Source: Bacteriovorax stolpii (GTDB taxonomy: Bacteria; Bdellovibrionota; UBA2428). Taken from it: DNA of 32,670 nt. The translations under genes were made by a program, and so were the position numbers. The DNA is taken from positions 1 through 32,670 of the forward strand of contig CAMCVE010000007.1 in NCBI GenBank assembly GCA_945881775.1, given 5' to 3'. The notes below the pieces were generated by a model. The model was not told where the DNA came from, ran no database searches, and worked only from the letters and a program-made list of their open reading frames with translations. Of this stretch, positions 16,505 to 23,800 are shown one piece after another (position 1 is the stretch's first letter; each line of letters starts with the position of its first letter).

Positions 16505-17140
16505 ATGAAATCTAGAAGCTTTGTCGTGTTGCCACTGCTTGTCGCATTCTCAAGTCTCAGTGTCCAAGCCACTCAGGTGAAGGTGATGAGAAAGAAGGGC
16601 AAGTACGCCATCGTGAGCTTTGAAGGGCCCAGTCCCGAGCCAGGAACGGTGTTCAATGTTCAGGACCCTTCACAAGACTTCTCTGAAAATCCCTCCACTC
16701 CAAGCGGCGGCCGCTCCAATCTGTTTGATTTTTCAACCGCGCTCGCCAAACCCCTCATCGAGGACGGCGGTTTTTCGTTCTCCACCTCCGCTCGCTACGG
16801 CTGGAACTTAGGCCAAATCGAAGTCGGACCAGGACTCTCTTTCAGTAAGTCCACAGGTGTGCCCGTGGGATTTGGGCTCCTTGGATTTCTAGATTTCAAT
16901 TTCTTCGAGAACACAGTCAAAGAATCCTTCGTACCCGGACTCAGTCTGACTGCAGATTTCACCCGATTGGGTGCAAATTCTTTTGGTGGATCCTTCGGTG
17001 TTTTCGGAAAATTTTGGTTCCTCAGAGCGAGCCAGAGCGCACTTAGAGTGGATGCGAAATTCTCGTTGTCAAAAGTTTCCGGTCTCGATGGCATGTCCAA
17101 AGCCATAAGCCTCGCGGCTGGCATCGAAACCTATTTCTAA
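16505..17140 (+). CDS. Probable outer-membrane beta-barrel protein
   Basis: This 211-residue protein has a signal peptide (cleavage near SVQA). Residues 23-50 (KGKYAIVSFEG to PGTVFNV) form a small KGK-type beta unit that I associate with outer-membrane proteins of Bdellovibrio relatives. After a short Ser/Pro-rich linker, residues 70-211 show alternating polar and hydrophobic strands with many Phe, Gly and Ser residues, such as GGFSFSTSARYGW, GFGLLGFLDFNFF and GGSFGVFGKFWFL. The chain ends in ETYF, a C-terminal Phe typical of substrates of the BAM assembly machine. About eight strands could form a small barrel. No ligand or role can be assigned. Confidence 0.7.
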   Translation: MKSRSFVVLPLLVAFSSLSVQATQVKVMRKKGKYAIVSFEGPSPEPGTVFNVQDPSQDFSENPSTPSGGRSNLFDFSTALAKPLIEDGGFSFSTSARYGWNLGQIEVGPGLSFSKSTGVPVGFGLLGFLDFNFFENTVKESFVPGLSLTADFTRLGANSFGGSFGVFGKFWFLRASQSALRVDAKFSLSKVSGLDGMSKAISLAAGIETYF

Positions 17141-17350
17141 GTCATAATTTCTCGAAGACATTTTCGCTGTCGCCTGAGCGGCGGATAGAGGGGATGCCGC
17201 TTCGCGCATCTAGCAAGCGCCGCTCGATCTAGCTCGGGCTTGACCTTAATGCATTCTTCGCAATTAGTTTCGGGATAGGATTCAGCTTCTTATCAGCAAG
17301 GCTTCATTAATGGTGCCCATCGATTTGGCTGTGATGGCATTCTAGGGGAA

Positions 17351-19033
17351 ATGACAGGCTTAAAACCCTTTCTATTAAAGTGCGTTTTCTTCGCACGCCT
17401 CAGCCTGGCTGGACTGCCTGCTTGCACCGGCATCCTTAGCGAAGCTGTGGTCGATAAAGGGAGGGACAATTCTTATTCCGTTACAGCGCTCTATCCCAAC
17501 GAAGGCTCCAAATGGATGGATTGGGTAAAAAAAAGTCCCACCGAAACAAGCGGCGCAACAGACGCTGCATGTGACGTTAGTAATATCGGAGACGGATGTC
17601 TTCATGGCGGAGAGCGAAGAAAACTCCCTCTCACAGGTCTATCGAGCTGCACGGGAATTACTGCAAGTGATAGTCTGAGCGCCTTTGAATGGGAGTGCGA
17701 TATTTTCGGAGCTACGGCTACCGTCTATTCGACGTCGCTCGCGGACAACATGCGACTCAGCGACCTGCTATTGTCAGATGGAACAGATTTTAAAACGATG
17801 ACACTCACCGTTTTATTGAACGGCGAAGTACTCAGAACAACGAGCGAGGCCAAATGGTGGTCCAATTCAGTGGCCATCTTAGCAAACAACGCCAGCAGTA
17901 CCGCCGAAGCGCTTGACGTTCCAAGCAGGATCTACACTGTGCCCACAACAAGATTTGCTCCGAGAGTTAGCGTCGATTCCGACAAAGTCGCGGTCGTTGT
18001 ACTTGATGGAGCGATACTACAAAACAACGGCCTCGAAATCAGCTACCCTTATTTCATAACTGTCGAGAAGAATTACGTTTGGATGGAAGGAAAATTTAGC
18101 GGTGAGAACAACAAAGCAGTTGGAGTTTTAAATTCATCGAATTTCTTTAGTACTTTCAACGCCTTTGAAATTTCAAACATTAATCCTGCGCCAGGCATGG
18201 ATGGGACGACTGGCAGCAACGGTTTAGATGGCGTAAACGGCATTCAAGGCTCCTTCGGCTACACCTGCCTAGACAACGACAGCAACGGATTAACTGAGCC
18301 TAATTTTATCGGAGAAAGTGCGACCTATCCTACCGGAGGGGGGTCCGGGTCCAGCGGAACGGACGGGACTGCGGGCGAAGATGCAAAGGGATTTTTCACT
18401 CCGTCTGCTTCACACATGACACTAAGAAACGTCACGATAAAAAATATTTCAGGTGGTGTTGGTGGCGACGGGGGTAATGGGGGAAATGGAGGAAGGGGAG
18501 GCGATGGATTCGGAACGTCCACCACCAGTAGTGATTACATTTGCGAGGAGAACTCCTTGTATTCGGTGTCTGATCCAATTTCGAACGCTGCCGATGGGGG
18601 GAGTGCAGGAAGCGCTGGAAACGCGGGATCAGGTGGATCTGCGTACGCAATAGAACTAGCCACAAGCTCCTATGCAGAGATCATAAATCTAACCATTGAA
18701 AATGTTTCTGCAGGAGGGGCGGGTATGCCTGGGATAAGAGGCAACTTTGGCTCCGGCGGCGGTGGTGGCCCAATGAGTGGTGCCGATGGAAATTCTGGCT
18801 CAGACGGATCCTCTGGATCCGACGGGATAGCCGTCGGTGTTTACACCTACAACGTTGAAAATACTTTCTCGGGATTCCTAAAATTTATTTTAGGCGGATT
18901 TACCTATGACAATATGTGTTTATCGCACGACGAGCTTAGCGTTTACGATACCACCTGTACAGCAAGCGGCTTAAGTGATTCCAATGTCTATCCCGCGGGT
19001 TCTCCCTCTAGCGCCACTTTACAAATTGAGTAG
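17351..19033 (+). CDS. Large glycine-rich, collagen-like lipoprotein with repeated modules
   Basis: This 560-residue protein has an N-terminal hydrophobic signal ending LPAC, so it is probably a lipoprotein at Cys25. Residues 30-255 are Cys-containing and unassigned. From 257 to 500 a module recurs three times: a beta-rung segment (AVGVLNSSNFFSTFNAFEIS; GFFTPSASHMTLRNVTIKNI; YAIELATSSYAEIINLTIEN) followed by a glycine-rich stretch. The first two glycine stretches are followed by a Tyr-x-Cys loop (Cys306, Cys398) and a second glycine stretch. This suggests a right-handed beta-helix with glycine-rich excursions at the cell surface. AGGGG precedes the ATG. Codon use is more A/T-rich than the neighbours, consistent with transfer or relaxed selection. 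Function unknown; adhesion or surface structure is a guess. Confidence 0.72.
   Translation: MTGLKPFLLKCVFFARLSLAGLPACTGILSEAVVDKGRDNSYSVTALYPNEGSKWMDWVKKSPTETSGATDAACDVSNIGDGCLHGGERRKLPLTGLSSCTGITASDSLSAFEWECDIFGATATVYSTSLADNMRLSDLLLSDGTDFKTMTLTVLLNGEVLRTTSEAKWWSNSVAILANNASSTAEALDVPSRIYTVPTTRFAPRVSVDSDKVAVVVLDGAILQNNGLEISYPYFITVEKNYVWMEGKFSGENNKAVGVLNSSNFFSTFNAFEISNINPAPGMDGTTGSNGLDGVNGIQGSFGYTCLDNDSNGLTEPNFIGESATYPTGGGSGSSGTDGTAGEDAKGFFTPSASHMTLRNVTIKNISGGVGGDGGNGGNGGRGGDGFGTSTTSSDYICEENSLYSVSDPISNAADGGSAGSAGNAGSGGSAYAIELATSSYAEIINLTIENVSAGGAGMPGIRGNFGSGGGGGPMSGADGNSGSDGSSGSDGIAVGVYTYNVENTFSGFLKFILGGFTYDNMCLSHDELSVYDTTCTASGLSDSNVYPAGSPSSATLQIE
18125..18850 (+). repeat. Three in-gene modules of beta-rung plus Gly-rich segment
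   Basis: Within the glycine-rich lipoprotein the rung segments lie at about residues 257-276, 347-367 and 432-453. Glycine-rich stretches follow at 282-303, 368-388 and 455-493, and secondary ones at 329-345 and 416-430. A shorter rung-like segment, GIAVGVYTYNVENTFSGF, closes the array. Confidence 0.55.
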
Positions 19034-19128
19034 AATTGAAAGCCGACATCGCGATTGTTTTGTCAGCGGTGTTCTTGCTGAGTAGCTACGGCGTTACGGT
19101 TAACGACAGCCAGTCGTAACAGAAAGTA

Positions 19129-19437
19129 TCAGCCTGTTTTGAGCAGAGGTTTGGGTAAGTCATACATTTCTTCTCTCGCCTCAAAAAGATCAACTGCTCG
19201 TTGAGCATTAAGCCAGAACTCAGCACTCGTCTTAAATGCCGCCGCTAACTTCATGGCAATGGGCACCGTGACAGAAGCCTTCTCATTGACGATGCGATTG
19301 ATGACCTTAATGTCACAATCCAAATGATCGGCAAGTTGCTTTTGGGTAAGCCCCATAGGCTCCAAAAACTCCTCACGAAGAATCTCACCTGGAGCCGTTG
19401 GCTTTCGTGTTTTCGTTCTTACGGTTTGTTCTTTCAT
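19129..19437 (-). CDS. higA: HigA-type antitoxin
   Basis: This 102-residue protein is an XRE-type helix-turn-helix protein of the HigA group. PGEILREEFLEPMGLTQKQLADHLD is the family opening, interrupted by nothing here, and INRIVNEKASVTVPIAMKLAAAF plus EFWLNAQRAVDL are its usual core and end. HigA binds and neutralises HigB and represses the operon. It lies 15 bases after higB, in the higB-first order typical of this type, with AGAGG before its ATG. The 19-20 residue C-terminal tail (EAREEMYDLPKPLLKTG) extends past the HTH. Confidence 0.93.
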   Translation of the reverse strand: MKEQTVRTKTRKPTAPGEILREEFLEPMGLTQKQLADHLDCDIKVINRIVNEKASVTVPIAMKLAAAFKTSAEFWLNAQRAVDLFEAREEMYDLPKPLLKTG

Positions 19438-19452
19438 AAGCGCTGCCTCTTT

Positions 19453-19743
19453 CTAGTGGTAATCAACAATCTGGACTTTTTTTGGACCCTGACTTGTCCA
19501 TATGAAAACAATTCTCCACTGATCGTTGATTCGTATACTGTGAAACCCCTTAAGGTCTCTTTTCAGGGCCTCCAGTTGATTTTTTGGAGGAACCTTTAAG
19601 TCACTCAGCACATTTGCATAGTCGAGCATATCGAGTTTGCGTTTTGCCACATTCTTGATTTGTGCCCATCCACAGCCACTTTTAAGTTTTCCGCTGTAGA
19701 AGAATTCTTCAGCTACAGGATCATTAAAACTCTGAATCGCCAT
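19453..19743 (-). CDS. higB: HigB-type toxin (RelE/ParE superfamily)
   Basis: This 96-residue protein has the HigB hallmark ending SIRINDQWRIVFIW and QIVDYH, preceded by RKLDMLDYANVLSDLKVPP and NQLEALKRDLKG. HigB toxins are ribosome-dependent mRNA interferases. The frame is open 35 codons upstream, but the ATG at 19743 matches the family start (MAIQSFNDPVAEEFF). A promoter and operators fill the space just upstream, which would otherwise be coded over. No Shine-Dalgarno sequence beyond GGTGG is present. Key basic and aromatic residues of the C-terminal part are intact, so the toxin looks active. Confidence 0.93.
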   Translation of the reverse strand: MAIQSFNDPVAEEFFYSGKLKSGCGWAQIKNVAKRKLDMLDYANVLSDLKVPPKNQLEALKRDLKGFHSIRINDQWRIVFIWTSQGPKKVQIVDYH

Positions 19744-19751
19744 GTGCCACC

Positions 19752-19781
19752 AGTATACACGAACAAGGTATACCTCCGCAA
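19752..19781 (-). promoter_or_regulatory. higBA promoter
   Basis: On the minus strand TTGCGG (19776-19781) and TATACT (19752-19757) are 18 bases apart, and the -10 box ends eight bases before the higB ATG. Operator palindromes overlap the -10, fill the spacer and abut the -35. Confidence 0.6.
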
Positions 19782-19790
19782 GGTATATCT
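19753..19790. promoter_or_regulatory. Three phased operator palindromes for HigA
   Basis: The palindrome AGGTATACCT (19766-19775) is flanked by AGGTATATCT (19781-19790, one mismatch) and a bare GTATAC core (19753-19758). The centres are at 19755.5, 19770.5 and 19785.5, exactly 15 bases apart. Binding by HigA as repressor is inferred from position. Confidence 0.6.
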
Positions 19791-19910
19791 TTATAACAGC
19801 GAGGCGCCAAAATTCCACCAGATCCAAGCGCTTAGCCTGCATGCTCAAGCATTCGAAGCTCGCTTATTGAGGGTTCGCCTTCACACAGAAAAATCCAGGC
19901 AGGCCGATAC

Positions 19911-19949
19911 AAAAGAAAAACCCGACGTGGATTTCTCCAAGTCGGGTTT
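19911..19949 (-). terminator. Rho-independent terminator after tRNA-Ala
   Basis: AAACCCGAC (19918-19926) pairs with GTCGGGTTT (19941-19949), and the inner TGGA/TCCA adds four pairs around a TTTC loop. On the minus strand it is followed by TTTTTCTTTT. It ends the tRNA transcript ahead of the higBA promoter. Confidence 0.85.
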
Positions 19950-19964
19950 GATTTCACCGAAAAA

Positions 19965-20040
19965 TGGTGGACCAGAACGGGATCGAACCGATGACCTCCA
20001 CAATGCCATTGTGGCGCTCTCCCAACTGAGCTACTGGCCC
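19965..20040 (-). tRNA. tRNA-Ala (anticodon GGC)
   Basis: The minus strand folds as a 76-base tRNA with encoded CCA (19965-19967). Acceptor arm GGGCCAG pairs with CTGGTCC (one G-U), the D arm is GCTC/GAGC, and the anticodon stem CCACA/TGTGG holds loop ATGGCAT with anticodon GGC at 20005-20007. The T loop is TTCGATC. The T stem has a U-U mismatch at 50-64 that standard tRNA-Ala(GGC) lacks. It reads GCC and GCU codons. Confidence 0.95.
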
Positions 20041-20055
20041 CAAACTTTGAAACTT

Positions 20056-20083
20056 TTGTAACCCAGCCCTACCCCGCTCGCAA
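20056..20083 (-). promoter_or_regulatory. Possible tRNA-Ala promoter
   Basis: On the minus strand TTGCGA (20078-20083) and TTACAA (20056-20061) are 16 bases apart, ending 15 bases before the tRNA 5' end. The match is moderate. Confidence 0.35.
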
Positions 20084-20227
20084 GCCCTCCGAAAGCCTTA
20101 GTTGCCAGAATTCTGAGGAATGCAGGGTCAGCACGAGGCTCACTGCAGTCATCGAGTGAGGAGCCAAGGCCGGGGCCTGAGCATAGGGCGTGAGGCTAAA
20201 TAGCAGGAGACTCGCACGCTGTGACAC
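20069..20227 (-). other. Doubtful 52-codon reading frame with signal-like N-terminus
   Basis: The space from 20041 to 20484 (444 bases) holds no clear gene. On the minus strand a GTG at 20227 opens 52 codons with a hydrophobic stretch, SLLLFSLTPYAQAPA, that resembles a signal peptide end, then LAPHSMTAVSLVLTLHS and a stop. It overlaps the possible tRNA -35 and its AAGGGG touches the start. It may be a remnant, a secreted peptide or chance. Confidence 0.15.
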
Positions 20228-20385
20228 CCCTTGCACATTAACAAAGCACTCGCAGAGCTAAAGCCTTGGAATACAGAGAGAATACGTAATCCCTAAGTGA
20301 CCACTCTTTAGACACCCCGTTTGCGCTCTTTGTCCGACCGCCGGAAAGCCCCCCCGAAGAGCTCGGGAGCAACAAATGAATTTCA

Positions 20386-20414
20386 TTGCAAGCTATTGTT
20401 ATCACAAATATATC
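20386..20414 (+). promoter_or_regulatory. Promoter of the 79-residue protein gene
   Basis: TTGCAA (20386-20391) and TATATC (20409-20414) are 17 bases apart. They predict a leader of about 64 bases before the ATG at 20485, in contrast to the leader-free starts elsewhere in the window. Confidence 0.5.
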
Positions 20415-20484
20415 TTGTTTGGCCCTAAAAGCACCCGAATGGCACACAGCATGCTCTATAGGAAGTAGAAGGAACACTGAACAA

Positions 20485-20724
20485 ATGTCGGCTTATCAAG
20501 ATAAAGACCAAGTTGTGAAATTCTACTTCGGAAACGCGATGAGAGATTTGGCGGCGGTTCTTCCCAAAGAAGATCCTCGCTTCGAACCCAAGTCATCGGG
20601 CTCGATCGCGCAAGTCGAACAGACTCTCTCTTCGGTGGAATCCACTCTCGAACAGTTGAAGAGCGCTAACCGCGAACTCTCGTTCCTTGTTCAAGATCTC
20701 GGTCGCATGATCAAAAAGATATAG
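20485..20724 (+). CDS. Small coiled-coil protein of unknown function
   Basis: This 79-residue soluble protein begins MSAYQDKDQVVKFYFGNAM and has residues 40-76 that form a probable two- to three-heptad coiled coil (IAQVEQTLSSVESTLEQL followed by ANRELSFLVQDLGRMI). It has no signal peptide and no motif I recognise. The frame is open 33 codons upstream, but the ATG at 20485 is preferred because GAAGGA lies about 12 bases before it and the upstream stretch is AT-rich promoter DNA. A hairpin follows the stop. It is convergent with the 1401-residue exported protein. A structural or adaptor role is a guess from shape only. Confidence 0.65.
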   Translation: MSAYQDKDQVVKFYFGNAMRDLAAVLPKEDPRFEPKSSGSIAQVEQTLSSVESTLEQLKSANRELSFLVQDLGRMIKKI

Positions 20725-20725
20725 T

Positions 20726-20749
20726 TTCCGAGTGTCCCCCCACTCGGAA
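20726..20749. terminator. Hairpin between convergent genes
   Basis: TTCCGAGTG (20726-20734) and CACTCGGAA (20741-20749) pair perfectly around a six-base loop, directly after the stop of the 79-residue protein. There is no proper U-tract on either strand, so it may slow rather than end transcription by itself. Confidence 0.4.
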
Positions 20750-20772
20750 TTGTCCCCAAGCCCCTCCCCCAC

Positions 20773-20788
20773 GACCCAAGGATGGGTC
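20773..20788. terminator. Second hairpin between convergent genes
   Basis: GACCCA and TGGGTC pair around AGGA. It lies 20 bases past the stop of the 1401-residue gene and has no U-tract. Confidence 0.3.
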
Positions 20789-20808
20789 ACCCCTTCAAGA
20801 CAATTTAT

Positions 20809-23800
20809 CTAGTGAGAAGCTTTATCAGGCTCAGTGAGCTTTTTGTGTTTGGGATCTTGGGTCCACCGGGACCAAATATCACTACAATTGCTATTGAGAA
20901 TCTGGCGAACAGCTTCGGCATTCTTATCGGAGCCCGAATCCTTATAGGCCTGTAGTGCCGCCACAAGTTCTGCCGCTGGGAAATTCAGAACCTTCTTCAA
21001 GTGCATCGCTGCGTCTTTGCCGGGCACACCGGCATTTTGTGCCTCAAAAAGAGCGTCACCAAGAGTGTCACTGACTCCATTTCCTTTGCCGACGATCTGG
21101 TCGCGCATCCGGATGTGATTGAGGAGCGTTTGATAGTTTCTCGTGTGAGCGAGCACCTGCGCCTCTCCAGACTTCGTGAGATACGACGAACCCTCCGAGC
21201 GACTCATCTCTTGGAAGTCTCTTAATGTGTGGTCGTACCCCCCCACCCAAACACTCTGATCGATCGTCGTGGACTTCGGAACTGCAGCTGATGCGGGTCC
21301 TAATGCGGGTGTGAGAGAGTCGACACAGGCTTCCGGCGCCGTTGCGGAGGCCGGAGCGGGACCCGCAACTTCGGAAGTCTCAGCATCTTTGCTAAGCGCA
21401 ACAGGTCGCCCTCCTTCGCCAGCGCGAATCCAAGGACCGAGCTTCCGAGTCACGAGTCTCGAGGCATCTTCGCCCGCGTAGAGCGCTGCAGGCATCAAAC
21501 CCGACTGGTAGTGGTGATCCATACACGCGATCGTGGCTTGCGCGAGAGTATTTTTGGAAGAGTTAGCCCACATCCGAAGCGAGGCGGGAAACTGCGATCC
21601 GTTGGCCAAACCATAAGCCATATCCACGTCCGAGACCGTGCTCACGATCATGGTCCGTGAGAGGTCTTGAATTGCAATCGCTGTGGCGTGACGATTTTTT
21701 GAGGTGTCGGACTTGAGGCTCGTCTTAAGTGCTGCCACCAAGTCGCTCTTGCGCTGAAGAAGTGTAGGATTGGAATTGCGTTTCTCGAAGGTTTCAAAAA
21801 GACGCTCACCCGAAAGTTCAAAAAGCGCGACATTCTCGGGAACTCCGATGTGGGACAAGACACTCCTTAGACCCGCCTCAGTCCCAACATGTTTGGAGCG
21901 AATCGGAGAGAGAACCTTCGCCTCGGCGAAGTTTGCAATAATACAATTGAGCGCAGTTTGATTCTCAGGTCGCGCGAGCGCATCGAGGAAGAGTCCTGGA
22001 TCTTGCAGAACTCCAAGAGCCGCTTTGTTGACTTTAGGTTGTGCGACAATCCGCTCAATTGTAGTAGGAATCGCAGCTTGGCAGGTCTTGTTCATGCTCT
22101 CGCTCATCGAAGAACGCAAACCCATTTTCAGCAAGGCCAGCACCTGTCCCATGGGCGCATTCGCGAGCACCTCACTGGTACCCGTTTTGCCATCCATCAA
22201 AATCCAATTGCCTTTGTCACCCTGACAACCTGCACACAATTCATTCTGCGAGGCCGACTTACAGGAGATGAGCGACATCACAAGATCACGCACGCCGCCG
22301 CTTTGTTCCGCGATCAGTTTGTCCACAATTCGGGACTCCGGTTTGGCGAAGTCTGCAAGAAATTTGAGCGCAGACTGATCCTGACCGCGATGAGCTCCAA
22401 GATTTCGAGCGGAACTATCGAAGCCGCGAACAAAAGACTGCACGCCAGGGCTGACAGAAGCGTCAAACTTGGGTGTCTCTCCGCTCAGGTCCGCACCTGC
22501 GTAGGCGTCTTTGATCCGCCTTTCAAGACCAGGGCCGATCACGCCACCGGCACGTTTCGAAAGAAGCGTGTCGTCGATGCCCAGCGTGATTCCGAGCAGA
22601 TCTCGGCGCGTGGCCGGATCAGCGAGAGTTTTTTCGAGACCTGCTTGGATCGATTTGTCGATCGGAGTGTTGGCCTTGAGCGGCGATTCAGCGATCGCTT
22701 TGGCATAGTCTTTCAGGGGCAACGAGGTGTTCTCGTCGACGAGATCCGTGTTGTCGATCAGTCGGTCCGCGACTCCTTGAGCAAGAGCGACGTTACCTGG
22801 CTGCGCCAAAGTTTTACTCATATTGTTGTTTTTGCGAGCGGCGAAGTCCTCGACGTGTCCATGGGCATAGTCACGCACAAGGTCTTTAGAGATCGCTTCA
22901 GTCTTAGAGAGCAGATCGCGTTGAGCCGGCCCGCCGGCTTCCGGAGCACGCAGGTATCCATGCAAACTCTCGACGAGTTCTTGCCGATCGCCCAGACGCT
23001 TGGAACGACTCTCAGAGAGCACCTCGTGCAGACGCTCAACTTCGGATTTCGGGAATCCTTTTGAGGCGGCTAAGCCCGACAGAAGACAATCTACAGAGTC
23101 TTGCGAGCGCTCAGAGGCGAGAGCGAGAATAGCATCGTGCGGCGCTTGTTTGATGTTCACATCCATCTGACGCACACCCAAGAAAATTTCTGACGCGAGT
23201 TGGGGCGCGCTATCAGCACAGCCGCTCGCAAAACTTTTTCCTTTGAGGCCCGTCTTTGCATCTCTTAGAACTTGAATCTGCTCTTTGAAGGGGGACTGAA
23301 GCGAGTCGCAATAATTGTCTCCCATTTTGCAGTCGACATAGAATGAGACCAGTCCTGAAGCCCCAGGACCAAAGTCGGCTACCAACTTGTTGAGCGAGGT
23401 CGAGCTTGGATTCATGAGATCTTTCAGGTAGCCAATCGTGGTGAGCGAATCAGGAACCTGAGCGACTTTGGCGAGTGAGGCATCAAAACCTTGGAGAAAC
23501 CCCCGAAAACCCTCGGGGAGCGAAGACGCAATAACGAGTGGTTTTTTCTTGAGAGCTGCGGCGTAGGTCTTGTGCAGTTCGCTTCGAAGCTCCGAAGAAA
23601 GTGGCGTCTTCTCGAGGAAAATCCCTAGAAGGGCTGCTTTTGCCTCGGGGTCGGCGAGCGTTTCCGCAAAGGGTCCACGAATACGCCCGTCGAGAACCTT
23701 GTTGTCGCTCATGTTGGCAGCTCCACCACCCAGCAGTCCTTGAACCTGGGAAACGAGGGCATCACCACCTTTAAGGAGTTTCAGTCGATTTGCAAAGCGA

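Noticed and set aside
17177-17201. Terminator after the outer-membrane protein gene
   Set aside because: AGCGGC and GCCGCT can pair, but the 13-base loop and the lack of a following U-tract give no support.
19753-19790. Short phased repeats as a CRISPR-like array
   Set aside because: The units are 10-base palindromes with a 15-base period at a toxin-antitoxin promoter, far too short for CRISPR repeats and spacers.
19911-20040. Phage or island attachment site at the tRNA-Ala 3' end
   Set aside because: I found no second copy of the tRNA 3' end and no integrase gene in the window.
21889-23064. Long plus-strand reading frame of 391 codons
   Set aside because: It lies entirely antisense to the 1401-residue protein, whose signal peptide and internal repeat show the real frame; its product is Arg/Phe/Cys-rich and has no domain.
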